From CAYUBI01 sp964443005 (lineage in GTDB: Bacteria; Margulisbacteria; Riflemargulisbacteria; GWF2-35-9; CAYUBI01), in contig CAYUBI010000023.1 in assembly GCA_964443005.1 (NCBI GenBank), positions 1 to 24,020 on the forward strand: a DNA stretch of 24,020 bases, given 5' to 3'. The translations under genes and the position numbers were made by a program. Below, one piece after another: positions 7,369 through 14,546 of this stretch. Numbering within the stretch: position 1 is the stretch's first letter; every line of letters starts with the position of its first letter. Below the pieces are notes generated by a model. It saw only the letters and a program-made list of their open reading frames with translations. It searched no databases and was not told the origin of the DNA.

Positions 7369-9777
7369 TTAGCCCATTATAACAGATACGAGATGAACTT
7401 TTTTATCAGTAAATATGGGAATAATATTTCCGGAAATCAACTTATTATCGACAAATACTTGCTTAACTCCTTTAGAAATATGCGCAGGATTAGTCACTGA
7501 AATAATATATGTTGTCCCACGAAAAACACGTGTGATGACCAATTGATCCCATTCAGTTGGCAAACAAGGATTTATTTCAAGTCCATTATAGCGAGGCATA
7601 ACGCCTAGAATATATTGCGTAGCAGCTTGATACGTCCATGCCGACGTACCTGATAGCCAACTATTTCGCCCAAGACCAAACTGAGGATGTTCATCTCCCA
7701 AAATATTTTGAGGGTACACATATGGCTCGCATTCATAAATCTCAATAATATCATTTTTAGCAGCTGGATTAATTTGATTGTAATACTCAAAAGCACGATT
7801 TCCATTACCTATCATGGTTTCAGCAATCATCATCCATGGATTAGCATGAAGAAAAATTCCGCCATTTTCTTTGGCGCCAGGTGGATAGGTTGTAATCCCT
7901 CCTTTTCGCCAATCAAACCCATTAAACCCAGGACTACTTAATTTAATACCATATTTAGTGTTCAATTGTGTATTCACCGAATCAAGCGCAATTTTGGCTC
8001 GATCAGCAGAAGCAAATCCTGACATGACTGGCCACGATTGACCATTAACATAAATTTTACCTTGTTCGTTTTTATGTGATCCCAAAGCATCTCCATTTTC
8101 TTCAAAATACCGGACATACCACTCACCATCCCACGCAGTATCATTAACACACTTTTTCATTATTTCATAATCAGCTTGATACTGATTAACTTCAGCAGGT
8201 TTTTTCAAAACATTCATCAATTCAATCATGTCCACTAACGTTTTTCCATATTGATTTGCAACAAAAAGGCTTTCAGCTTTACCTTTGAGATTAACTGTAT
8301 CATTCCAATCCGCAAAACCCAGTAACGGGAGTCCATGCTGACCAACATTAGTCTTCGTAAATGATAAAGCACGAATCAGATGATCCAACACAGTTCCTTT
8401 TTCGCGTTGATCAAATTCAAGTACCTTGTCATAGTAAGGAATTACTTCATCCACAAATGCCATATCCCCAGTTTCTTTCAAATATGCAGTTACAGCCATA
8501 ATAATCCATAAATGATCATCACCATAATAGCGGTGACCTTCTTCTTCACGAGAATCGCCCTCTGTTGCAACCATAGTTAATGGATTAAACTGATGCATCG
8601 CAGATCCATTTGGATTTTGAACACTCAATAATTTACGTAATAAATCCTTAACTCGATCTGGCATTGTCAGCAGCACAGCCATCACATCTTGTGAAGAATC
8701 CCGAAAACCAATTCCCCTGCCTCCAAAACCCAATTGATACAAAGACAAATAACGAGACCAATTTAGGGTTGTATGGCATTGACGAGGGTTATGAATATTA
8801 ACCATCGAATTAAACGCAGCATCCGGAGTTTCCACATGCATAATGGCTAAATACTTTTTCCAAAACTCTGCTAATTCCTGAAATGCTAGATCAACTTCCT
8901 TTTCGTTACGAAACTTTTTAATTGATGGCATTGCTTCGTCAATGGTAGATTCTTGACCTAATTGCATAATTATCCGCTTAGTTTCTCCAGGTTTAAGAAC
9001 ACCCAAACCATGCAGCATTGCTGCAATATTATCTGCACGACGAGCTTCATAATTGGACAAGTGCTTTTCATAAAGAGCTAAGGGATTTGCCCACGTACCA
9101 TATTCATTATCACCTAAAAACTGTTTCCGATCTGTTTCAAAAGAATCAACGACACAATTTGAAGTTATATAATTGACAGCTGTATCACGCTTCATAAACG
9201 CATATTGTTTCAAAACAACTGTACCTTCAGCTTCTTTTATCGCATCTACGACCATTGTCTGAGGTACCCAATCCGCATTCGTAAATTGCTTAAGCGCATC
9301 AAAATGAGTAAATTCAACAACTGGAATTACATCAATTTCAATAGGTGCATTTGTCAAATTAGTTATTTTTATATCTCGTATTACAACATTAGCATCATTG
9401 GGGACAAAAACTAGCACCTCAGTTCGAACGCCATAAAATTCAGAAATAATCCGTTGATATGAAAGCCCAACATGACATTCGTATAAATCATATTTATCCA
9501 ACGTAGGCACAAAAAATGGAGAAAAAACTTGGTATGTTTTCCCTTTCTTAATTCGAATATATAACGTTTCACCTTTAAACTCTGAACACGGCTGTTGCGG
9601 AATATACTTCGTAATTCGATTCAACGCTGGATCGCCCTTACACAACAACGCGCCTCCAGTATGGTCAACAAAGCCACCAAACTGGAGCGTGCCAACATAA
9701 TTTATCCATTTAACTGGAGTTTTTGGATTCGTAATGACATATTCTAAGCGTGCATCATCAAAATACCCGTATTTCAT
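7369..9777 (-). CDS. GH94 family glycoside phosphorylase, cellobiose-phosphorylase-like
   Basis: This is a cytoplasmic inverting phosphorylase that would split a beta-glucoside with phosphate to give a sugar 1-phosphate. There is no signal peptide. The N-terminus MKYGYFDDARLEYVITNPKT is typical of GH94, and the first 270 residues form the beta-sandwich domain. The (alpha/alpha)6 barrel follows, with ADWND holding Asp490, the equivalent of the general acid of characterised cellobiose phosphorylases. SWPVMSGFA near residue 600 is another conserved element. The length of 802 fits cellobiose and chitobiose phosphorylases and excludes the much larger cyclic-glucan enzymes. The exact disaccharide cannot be told from sequence alone. 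GAGGAGAG precedes the ATG. It lies 33 nt behind the glycosyltransferase gene, in the same transcript. Confidence 0.88.
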   Translation of the reverse strand: MKYGYFDDARLEYVITNPKTPVKWINYVGTLQFGGFVDHTGGALLCKGDPALNRITKYIPQQPCSEFKGETLYIRIKKGKTYQVFSPFFVPTLDKYDLYECHVGLSYQRIISEFYGVRTEVLVFVPNDANVVIRDIKITNLTNAPIEIDVIPVVEFTHFDALKQFTNADWVPQTMVVDAIKEAEGTVVLKQYAFMKRDTAVNYITSNCVVDSFETDRKQFLGDNEYGTWANPLALYEKHLSNYEARRADNIAAMLHGLGVLKPGETKRIIMQLGQESTIDEAMPSIKKFRNEKEVDLAFQELAEFWKKYLAIMHVETPDAAFNSMVNIHNPRQCHTTLNWSRYLSLYQLGFGGRGIGFRDSSQDVMAVLLTMPDRVKDLLRKLLSVQNPNGSAMHQFNPLTMVATEGDSREEEGHRYYGDDHLWIIMAVTAYLKETGDMAFVDEVIPYYDKVLEFDQREKGTVLDHLIRALSFTKTNVGQHGLPLLGFADWNDTVNLKGKAESLFVANQYGKTLVDMIELMNVLKKPAEVNQYQADYEIMKKCVNDTAWDGEWYVRYFEENGDALGSHKNEQGKIYVNGQSWPVMSGFASADRAKIALDSVNTQLNTKYGIKLSSPGFNGFDWRKGGITTYPPGAKENGGIFLHANPWMMIAETMIGNGNRAFEYYNQINPAAKNDIIEIYECEPYVYPQNILGDEHPQFGLGRNSWLSGTSAWTYQAATQYILGVMPRYNGLEINPCLPTEWDQLVITRVFRGTTYIISVTNPAHISKGVKQVFVDNKLISGNIIPIFTDKKVHLVSVIMG

Positions 9778-9810
9778 AATCTCTCCTCAATAATTAAAAA
9801 CTCAGTTGGG

Positions 9811-10956
9811 TTACCAGCTAGCTTCAATACAAATTCCACCAAATTTTTTCATACCATCAAAAGCGCCTTTAATAAAGGAAAAATTAGACAAATAGCGAAT
9901 TTTGGCATACGTAAAAAAATGAACCAAGGGTTTTAATTTCATCACTGGTTTAAAATACACAAAAATAAAAATTAAAGCTAAAAGGCCCAAGGGTACTGTC
10001 ATGCCATTATGCCGAAATGTTAATTTTGTAATCAGCAAATTAAGTAACGTTAAAGCAGTCATTATATGCATCATATGAAACGCACCAATCACAATAATAC
10101 CTTTACCAATCCATGGCAAGGGAATATGCATATCTTTACCTCTACCAAACTGAAGCACAATTTCTAAAATATTTGCTTTTGCATGTTTGTCGATTAACAA
10201 TGGATGGCCATACCCATATCCATAATACTGCTTACAAAAACTTTCCAATGATACACGATGCATATGCTTAACAACAGCCTCTTTTGAATAATACAAACTA
10301 TAGCCTGCTTCCATAATACGAATGTTAAAATCAACATCCTCTCCAGTAGGTTCATCCCAAAATTTACCACCCACTTTGTCAATCGCTTCTTTTTTAAAAG
10401 CTACATTTGCAGTTGCGAAAAATGGACTATTATCATCACCATTTATTTCATGCGGATAATCATCCCGAACTTTTGGCATATACCCAGAAGCAACAATTCC
10501 ACAACGGCCAGTGGGGCTAAGAAAATGTGTTTGCTCACAATAGGATTCCGTCAAATTATTTTTATCTGTACGAAGCGTCAGCACTTCTCCACCAACTCCA
10601 CCAATTTTTGGATCTGTATAAAAGGGTTCGACCAATTTTTTTGCCCAATCAGGTTCTGGCGCACAATCACCATCAGTAAAAAGAACAAATTTCCCTTTAG
10701 TTATCAGCAATGCTGCATTTCGTGCTTCACCAGGCGAATGACATTTTTTTACTTGAACAAATTTAATAAATGTATACTTTTTCTGCCATTTTTGAATAAT
10801 TGCAATAGTATCATCCGTACTATCCCCATCTGCCATAATAATTTCCATACAATCACGTGGATAATCAATTTTAAGCAAATACTCAAACGTTGTATTTAAC
10901 GTACGTTCTGCATTTTTAACGGGTATGATAATCGTAATAAAGTCTTTCTTGTCCAT
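9811..10956 (-). CDS. Family 2 glycosyltransferase with C-terminal membrane segments
   Basis: A GT-A fold fills the N-terminal half: ITIIIPVKNAERTL at the start, ADGDSTDDT (42-50) for nucleotide binding, the DxD motif TDGDC (Asp95, Asp97) for metal and sugar nucleotide, and GEDVDFNIRI in the acceptor region. KQYYGYGYG, before the membrane part, occupies the place of the QxxRW-like element. Two or three hydrophobic segments follow, around WIGKGIIVIGAFHMMHIM and GLLALIFIFVYF. Membrane-bound GT2 enzymes of this shape (for example ExoA-like) add sugars to lipid-linked or polymer acceptors on the cytoplasmic face. Donor and acceptor are unknown. At 381 residues it is intact. AAGGAGAT lies 11 nt before the ATG. 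It is the first gene of an operon with the GH94 phosphorylase. Confidence 0.88.
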   Translation of the reverse strand: MDKKDFITIIIPVKNAERTLNTTFEYLLKIDYPRDCMEIIMADGDSTDDTIAIIQKWQKKYTFIKFVQVKKCHSPGEARNAALLITKGKFVLFTDGDCAPEPDWAKKLVEPFYTDPKIGGVGGEVLTLRTDKNNLTESYCEQTHFLSPTGRCGIVASGYMPKVRDDYPHEINGDDNSPFFATANVAFKKEAIDKVGGKFWDEPTGEDVDFNIRIMEAGYSLYYSKEAVVKHMHRVSLESFCKQYYGYGYGHPLLIDKHAKANILEIVLQFGRGKDMHIPLPWIGKGIIVIGAFHMMHIMTALTLLNLLITKLTFRHNGMTVPLGLLALIFIFVYFKPVMKLKPLVHFFTYAKIRYLSNFSFIKGAFDGMKKFGGICIEASW

Positions 10957-11023
10957 AACTAATATATCTCCTTAATAAAAATTGATCTCATGAAAAATTT
11001 AACAAAAATTTAGAACTCCAGAG

Positions 11024-11052
11024 AATATACCGAAGATGAGAGTATTCGTCAA
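11024..11052 (-). promoter_or_regulatory. Promoter of the GT2-GH94 operon
   Basis: On the minus strand TTGACG (11052-11047), a 17-bp spacer and TATATT (11029-11024) make a good housekeeping sigma promoter. Transcription would start near 11017, leaving a leader of about 60 nt before ATG 10956. Confidence 0.65.
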
Positions 11053-11093
11053 TTCGATACTTGCCAAAAATTGTTACTAAAATATAATTAAAT

Positions 11094-11525
11094 CTAACTA
11101 TTTTCCTTTTTAAACTTATCCATTCCAATTTTTCGGATTCGATTTAAATTAGCTATCCGATTCGTTCTGAAAACAAATCCAATAATTCGACTGATCCAAT
11201 TATACAATTTTTTACAGTCTTTTAGATCCTTATATTCTTTGCATTGAGCACATGTTGAATATTTTTTTTCTTTATTACACGGTTTAATGGGACACGTAGC
11301 AAACATCGGCTTATCGCCGAGACAGCCGTGGCACTTTTGCTTCAAAAACATCCCGCACTTAGAGCAAACAAGACCACAACAGGCAATAATCGTCGCTGTA
11401 TCAGATTTTTGTTTTGAAGCATTTGCCACTGAAGATGCACCCGAAACTTGCGCTGTTTTTCGCTGCATTGGTTTGCGATAATATCTCTTTTTAGGCGCGC
11501 TAGTAGGTATTTTTTCTTCTGCCAT
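11094..11525 (-). CDS. Cysteine-rich DUF3795-type protein
   Basis: The start is placed at the second of two adjacent ATGs (11525), which has the better 6-nt spacing from AAGGAGG. The first 45 residues are a basic, Lys/Arg/Pro/Ala-rich, probably disordered tail. The core has cysteines in the order CCGLVCSKC, CHGC, CPIKPC, CAQC and a final DC, followed by a basic C-terminus. This arrangement (CGLxCxxC, CxGC, CPIxxC, CxxC, C) matches DUF3795. That small domain of unknown function is presumably metal-binding. Function is unknown, and I infer only zinc or iron-sulfur binding. Its promoter is one of two nearly identical 40-bp repeats that bracket the neighbouring toxin-antitoxin module. Confidence 0.7.
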   Translation of the reverse strand: MAEEKIPTSAPKKRYYRKPMQRKTAQVSGASSVANASKQKSDTATIIACCGLVCSKCGMFLKQKCHGCLGDKPMFATCPIKPCNKEKKYSTCAQCKEYKDLKDCKKLYNWISRIIGFVFRTNRIANLNRIRKIGMDKFKKENS

Positions 11526-11553
11526 CATCAGCCTCCTTGAAATAGGACTTTAG

Positions 11554-11593
11554 TTTATTATAAACCACGATATTACTCGGTTGCAACTCATTG
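11554..11593 (-). repeat. 40-bp direct repeat, copy 1, carrying the DUF3795 gene promoter
   Basis: This copy differs from copy 2 (12261-12300) at 2 of 40 positions. Read on the minus strand it contains TTGCAA, an 18-bp spacer and TATAAT (-10 at 11562-11557). That places a transcription start near 11550, 25 nt before the DUF3795 start codon. The core GTTGCAAC around the -35 is palindromic. Confidence 0.85.
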
Positions 11594-11597
11594 CAAC
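11580..11597. repeat. Inverted repeat GTTGCAA-CTCA-TTGCAAC
   Basis: A perfect 7-bp inverted repeat with a 4-base loop straddles the inner end of direct-repeat copy 1. The left arm is the promoter -35 region and the right arm extends 4 bases past the repeat boundary at 11593. Copy 2 has only the left arm. It could be an operator or the remains of a recombination site. Confidence 0.55.
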
Positions 11598-11633
11598 AAC
11601 GAGTTAGAGCCAAACAATACTGCAACCGTTTAT

Positions 11634-11659
11634 TGTCAAACCAACATGTCAAACCAACA
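11634..11659. repeat. 13-bp perfect tandem duplication
   Basis: TGTCAAACCAACA occurs twice back to back (11634-11646 and 11647-11659) in the gap between the toxin stop codon and repeat copy 1. On the minus strand each unit ends in TTGACA, but no matching -10 lies at the right distance. No function is seen. Confidence 0.75.
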
Positions 11660-11688
11660 ACTTATAATTTCGGGTTTTCTGAATCATT

Positions 11689-11958
11689 TTATTTGAAAAG
11701 TTCAGAATGAGATCCGATTCGTTCAAAAATAATTTGCATTTTATCCAACTTATAGATCAACAACAAATCCGGCTCAATATGACATTCACGCCTAAGATTA
11801 TATGAACCCGAAAGCTTATGATCTTGATTCTTCAATGGCAAAGGTTTCTCTTCCGCTAATAAAATAATGATGGCTTTAAGTTTTTCAATTTTCTTACTAA
11901 ACGGAACGACTTTTTTCAAATCTTTATCAAATCGTTTAGTATAGTTTATTTTCAGCAT
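11689..11958 (-). CDS. YafQ-like mRNA interferase toxin (RelE superfamily)
   Basis: This is an 89-residue RelE/ParE-fold protein that would cleave mRNA on the ribosome. The C-terminal half follows the YafQ pattern: DHKLSG, RRECHIEPDLLLIY and RIGSHSELF. The E. coli YafQ catalytic set His50, His63, Asp67 and His87 has counterparts here at His47, His60, Asp64 and His84 with identical spacing, so the toxin looks active. ATG 11958 is chosen as start. A TTG one codon upstream is possible, and AGGA from the end of the antitoxin gene serves as ribosome binding site. It begins 3 nt after the antitoxin stop, so the pair is co-transcribed and coupled. The pair is bracketed by 40-bp repeats. Confidence 0.88.
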   Translation of the reverse strand: MLKINYTKRFDKDLKKVVPFSKKIEKLKAIIILLAEEKPLPLKNQDHKLSGSYNLRRECHIEPDLLLIYKLDKMQIIFERIGSHSELFK

Positions 11959-11961
11959 CAA

Positions 11962-12228
11962 CTAAAGTCCTAATTTATTAAACATTTTCTCAACACTTTC
12001 ACATTCAAAAATATTTTTTCCTTGATCAGTATCATCAAACGTTTGCATCGTAACTTCATTAGGAATATGTTTATTTTCGGCATCTCGGCGAATGCGATCT
12101 TTTATAGAGTCTAAAACATATTCACTAATTGATTTTTCTTGATACGTAGCAAATTTTTTAATCTTTTCATGCATTTCAGGTAAAACGTCAATACTTAAAC
12201 GATCCTTTTTAATTGCACTGCTTACCAT
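11962..12228 (-). CDS. RelB/DinJ-type ribbon-helix-helix antitoxin
   Basis: This 88-residue partner neutralises the YafQ-like toxin and probably represses its own promoter. DRLSIDVLPEMHEKIKKFA followed by SISEYVLDSI has the shape of a ribbon-helix-helix DNA-binding domain. The C-terminal part TFDDTDQGKN then EKMFNKLGL is the toxin-binding tail common in RelB-type antitoxins. ATG 12228 is preferred over GTG 12237 because AGAGGTG sits 6 nt before it. Gene order (antitoxin first) and the 3-nt gap to the toxin are as expected. A palindrome over the -35 of its promoter is a candidate operator. Confidence 0.85.
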   Translation of the reverse strand: MVSSAIKKDRLSIDVLPEMHEKIKKFATYQEKSISEYVLDSIKDRIRRDAENKHIPNEVTMQTFDDTDQGKNIFECESVEKMFNKLGL

Positions 12229-12260
12229 ACAAATCACCTCTTCGCAGATATTTTACCACA

Positions 12261-12300
12261 TTTATTATAAACCACGACATTACTCAGTTGCAACTCATTG
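12261..12300 (-). repeat. 40-bp direct repeat, copy 2, carrying the toxin-antitoxin promoter
   Basis: This copy is 38/40 identical to 11554-11593 and in the same orientation, 707 bp away. The minus strand gives TTGCAA, an 18-bp spacer and TATAAT (-10 at 12269-12264), with a start near 12257 and the antitoxin ATG at 12228. AGTTGCAACT (12286-12295), a perfect 10-bp palindrome, covers the -35 and is a likely operator for the ribbon-helix-helix antitoxin. Confidence 0.85.
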
Positions 12301-12327
12301 TCTTTCATAAATCTTTTGTGGTATAAC
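12298..12327 (+). promoter_or_regulatory. Promoter of the DUF362/ferredoxin gene, apparently leaderless
   Basis: TTGTCT (12298-12303), an 18-bp spacer and TATAAC (12322-12327) preceded by TGG form a plausible extended -10 promoter. The expected start falls at 12333-12335, on the ATG at 12334. No Shine-Dalgarno sequence precedes that ATG. The -35 overlaps the last bases of repeat copy 2. Confidence 0.55.
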
Positions 12328-12333
12328 TTTAAA

Positions 12334-13572
12334 ATGGCTAAAGTTGTATTACTTCGTTGTGAATCCTATCATGAAATTGAAGTCAAAAAAGCAGTAGAGC
12401 GTGGAATCAATTTACTGGGTGGCATTGATCAATTTGTCAAAAAAAATGATAAGATTCTGCTTAAACCCAACCTGCTCATCGGTGATTTACCTGAAAAATG
12501 TACAACAACACATCCCGCTATTTTTCGTGCTGTTGCAGAAATTTTTCAAACTGCAATGCATGCAAATCATGATCTAACAACAAACAATATGCAAGCAAGA
12601 ATTGTTCCATCCAATGAAGATTTACGGTTACGTTATGGGGATTCACCAGCCTTTGGGAGCCCGCTAGCTGCAGCACAAAAATGCGAAATAGCTGGCATTG
12701 CAGAAAAACTAAAAATTCCTTTGGCTGATTTTATTCATGGACAAGAAATTGTGTTTACAAAAGGCAAACAAAATAAAAAATTTGTTATTGCTCAAGGAGT
12801 ACTTGAAGCTGACGGAATCATTAGTTTGCCTAAATTAAAAACTCATGGATTCGAAAAACTAACTGGATGTGTCAAAAACCAATTTGGATGTATTCCTGGA
12901 CTACTTAAAGCTGAATTTCACATTAAGTTACCTGATCCTGTAGATTTTGCTCGCATGTTAGTTGATTTAAATAATTTTGTTTGTCCACGACTTTATATTA
13001 TGGATGGGATTTGGGCCATGGAAGGAAATGGGCCACGCGGTGGAACACCCAAAGCAATGAATCTTATCTTGATGTCAACAGATCCCATTGCTCTAGATGC
13101 CACTGTTTGTCGTATCATTAGTTTAAATCCGGAATTAGTTCCAACAATTTATTTGGGATATGAAGCAAAAACTGGAACTTATAAAGAAAACGAAATTCTG
13201 CTATTAGGTGATGATATTTCAACATTTAAAGCTCCCTCTTTTAAAGTCGATCGCTCGACTATCATTCGATATCATCCCAACAAAATTTTATCTTTTTTTT
13301 CTCGTCACCTTGTATCAAAACCAGTCATTGAAACGGATAAATGCATCAAATGTGGTGTTTGCGTGATGATTTGTCCGGCAAAACCAAAAGCCTTAAATTG
13401 GCAAGGTGATGATAAACGTCTATTTCCACAATATGCCTATGCGCTGTGCATTCGATGTTGCTGCTGTCAAGAAATGTGTCCGGAAAAAGCCATATTCTTG
13501 AAAAAACCACTATTTCGAAAAGCACTAGATTGGCTCACAACTCAACTAACCCGCATACAAACAAAACTATAG
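12334..13572 (+). CDS. DUF362 protein with C-terminal two-cluster ferredoxin domain
   Basis: The open frame reaches back to a TTG at 12298, but ATG 12334 (MAKVVLLRC) fits the family start and gives 412 residues. The DUF362 domain covers about 1-310: KNDKILLKPNLL, then ISLPKLKTHGF, GCVKNQFGC and the DGIWAMEGNGPRGG stretch typical of these proteins. The C-terminus has two iron-sulfur motifs, CIKCGVCVMICP and CIRCCCCQEMCP. The second carries extra cysteines (four consecutive Cys). DUF362-ferredoxin proteins are widespread in anaerobes and their biochemical role is not settled. Here it is presumably a soluble [4Fe-4S] redox or cofactor protein. It diverges from the toxin-antitoxin module. Without that insertion it would face the Cys-rich DUF3795 gene. 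Confidence 0.9.
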   Translation: MAKVVLLRCESYHEIEVKKAVERGINLLGGIDQFVKKNDKILLKPNLLIGDLPEKCTTTHPAIFRAVAEIFQTAMHANHDLTTNNMQARIVPSNEDLRLRYGDSPAFGSPLAAAQKCEIAGIAEKLKIPLADFIHGQEIVFTKGKQNKKFVIAQGVLEADGIISLPKLKTHGFEKLTGCVKNQFGCIPGLLKAEFHIKLPDPVDFARMLVDLNNFVCPRLYIMDGIWAMEGNGPRGGTPKAMNLILMSTDPIALDATVCRIISLNPELVPTIYLGYEAKTGTYKENEILLLGDDISTFKAPSFKVDRSTIIRYHPNKILSFFSRHLVSKPVIETDKCIKCGVCVMICPAKPKALNWQGDDKRLFPQYAYALCIRCCCCQEMCPEKAIFLKKPLFRKALDWLTTQLTRIQTKL

Positions 13573-13600
13573 TTCATTTTTATAATTCAGAAATTTCGAT

Positions 13601-13629
13601 TTGCAAAATTAGCATTTATTCAGTATAGT
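13601..13629 (+). promoter_or_regulatory. Promoter of the D,D-carboxypeptidase gene
   Basis: TTGCAA (13601-13606), a 17-bp spacer and TATAGT (13624-13629) predict a start near 13636. The resulting leader of about 68 nt contains the hairpin at 13641-13668. Confidence 0.6.
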
Positions 13630-13640
13630 AGATTATACAT

Positions 13641-13668
13641 CAAAAATTTTTCCATCTAGAAATTTTTG
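13641..13668 (+). promoter_or_regulatory. Hairpin in the carboxypeptidase gene leader
   Basis: CAAAAATTTTT, loop CCATCT, then AGAAATTTTTG pair over 11 positions with one wobble. It lies between the predicted transcription start and the ribosome binding site (CTGGAGG, 13689-13695). It has no uridine tract, so it is not a classic terminator. It may protect the message or be neutral AT-rich structure. Confidence 0.35.
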
Positions 13669-13703
13669 GAACATCATTCAATTTGCAACCTGGAGGCTAC
13701 TAC

Positions 13704-14525
13704 ATGTTTGTTCGCATTATCACACTATTTCTTTTTTGCTTTACATTATTTACTTATTCTTACAAACCAGAAGGAGACATAACAAAGCAAGAACCTTATA
13801 TTTCTGCAGAAGCTTATATTGTCATGAATGCAAATACTGGGGAAGTACTCTACGAAAAGAATAAAGATAAACCCTTTATTCCTGCAAGCACCTTAAAAGT
13901 ACTGTCAGCATTGGTAATACTTAAACATGAAAATCCGTACCGTTTAACGCGAGTATCTGAAAAAGCAGCGAATCAAGAAGGCAGTACCATGTATTTAAAA
14001 GCTGGCCAAACAGCAACAGTCATCGATCTATTATATGGAATGCTCATGTGTTCAGGAAATGATGCAGCTTATGCCTTGGCTGAACATTCTGGCGGAACAG
14101 TTAGACGATTTGTTGACATGATGAATAATACAGCAAGAGCTTTGGGATTAGCCAATACTCATGTTGTAGATCCTCATGGATTAAGCTCATTAAACCAAAC
14201 GACAGCTTACGATTTAGCGCGAATAACTCGGGTTGCCTTTCAATATCGACTGTTTAATACTATTGTTAAAACAAAAGAAAAAAGAGTTATCCTTGATTCG
14301 GATATTCGACGCATTCAAAATAAAAACAAGCTTTTATATCAAAATGAATATGCTGATGGAGTCAAAACAGGCTTTACTCAAGCTGCAGGACATACCTATA
14401 TTGGATCAGAAACACGAAATGGTATCAGAATCATTACTGTTATTTTACGATCACCCAAAATGTATCAAGACGCGCAAACACTGTTAACAATGGGTTTTAA
14501 TCGAACTAAACCAGACTATTTATAA
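13704..14525 (+). CDS. D-alanyl-D-alanine carboxypeptidase, peptidase S11 family (DacA/DacF type)
   Basis: This penicillin-binding-type enzyme would trim the terminal D-Ala from peptidoglycan stem peptides outside the cytoplasmic membrane. ATG 13704 is chosen because CTGGAGG precedes it. An N-terminal hydrophobic segment (FVRIITLFLFCFTLFTY) is a signal peptide or anchor. All three active-site motifs are present: S62-T-L-K65, S117-G-N119 and K221-T-G. With 273 residues it holds only the catalytic domain. The C-terminal beta-rich domain and amphipathic anchor of PBP5-like enzymes are missing, as in many short S11 members. It sits downstream of the DUF362 gene but has its own promoter. It ends 21 nt from the convergent decarboxylase gene. 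Confidence 0.92.
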   Translation: MFVRIITLFLFCFTLFTYSYKPEGDITKQEPYISAEAYIVMNANTGEVLYEKNKDKPFIPASTLKVLSALVILKHENPYRLTRVSEKAANQEGSTMYLKAGQTATVIDLLYGMLMCSGNDAAYALAEHSGGTVRRFVDMMNNTARALGLANTHVVDPHGLSSLNQTTAYDLARITRVAFQYRLFNTIVKTKEKRVILDSDIRRIQNKNKLLYQNEYADGVKTGFTQAAGHTYIGSETRNGIRIITVILRSPKMYQDAQTLLTMGFNRTKPDYL

Positions 14526-14546
14526 TCAAAACTTAATCGTAGCGAA

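Noticed and set aside
10450..10899. A 149-codon open frame on the plus strand
   Set aside because: It lies wholly antisense to the well-conserved glycosyltransferase, has no ribosome binding site and its product resembles nothing.
11543..11972. 13-bp inverted match TAGGACTTTAGTT at 11543-11555 and, on the minus strand, at 11972-11960
   Set aside because: One copy encodes the last residues and stop of the antitoxin and the other lies in a leader. It is asymmetric with respect to the cassette and is probably a chance match in AT-rich sequence, though it could be re-examined with relatives.
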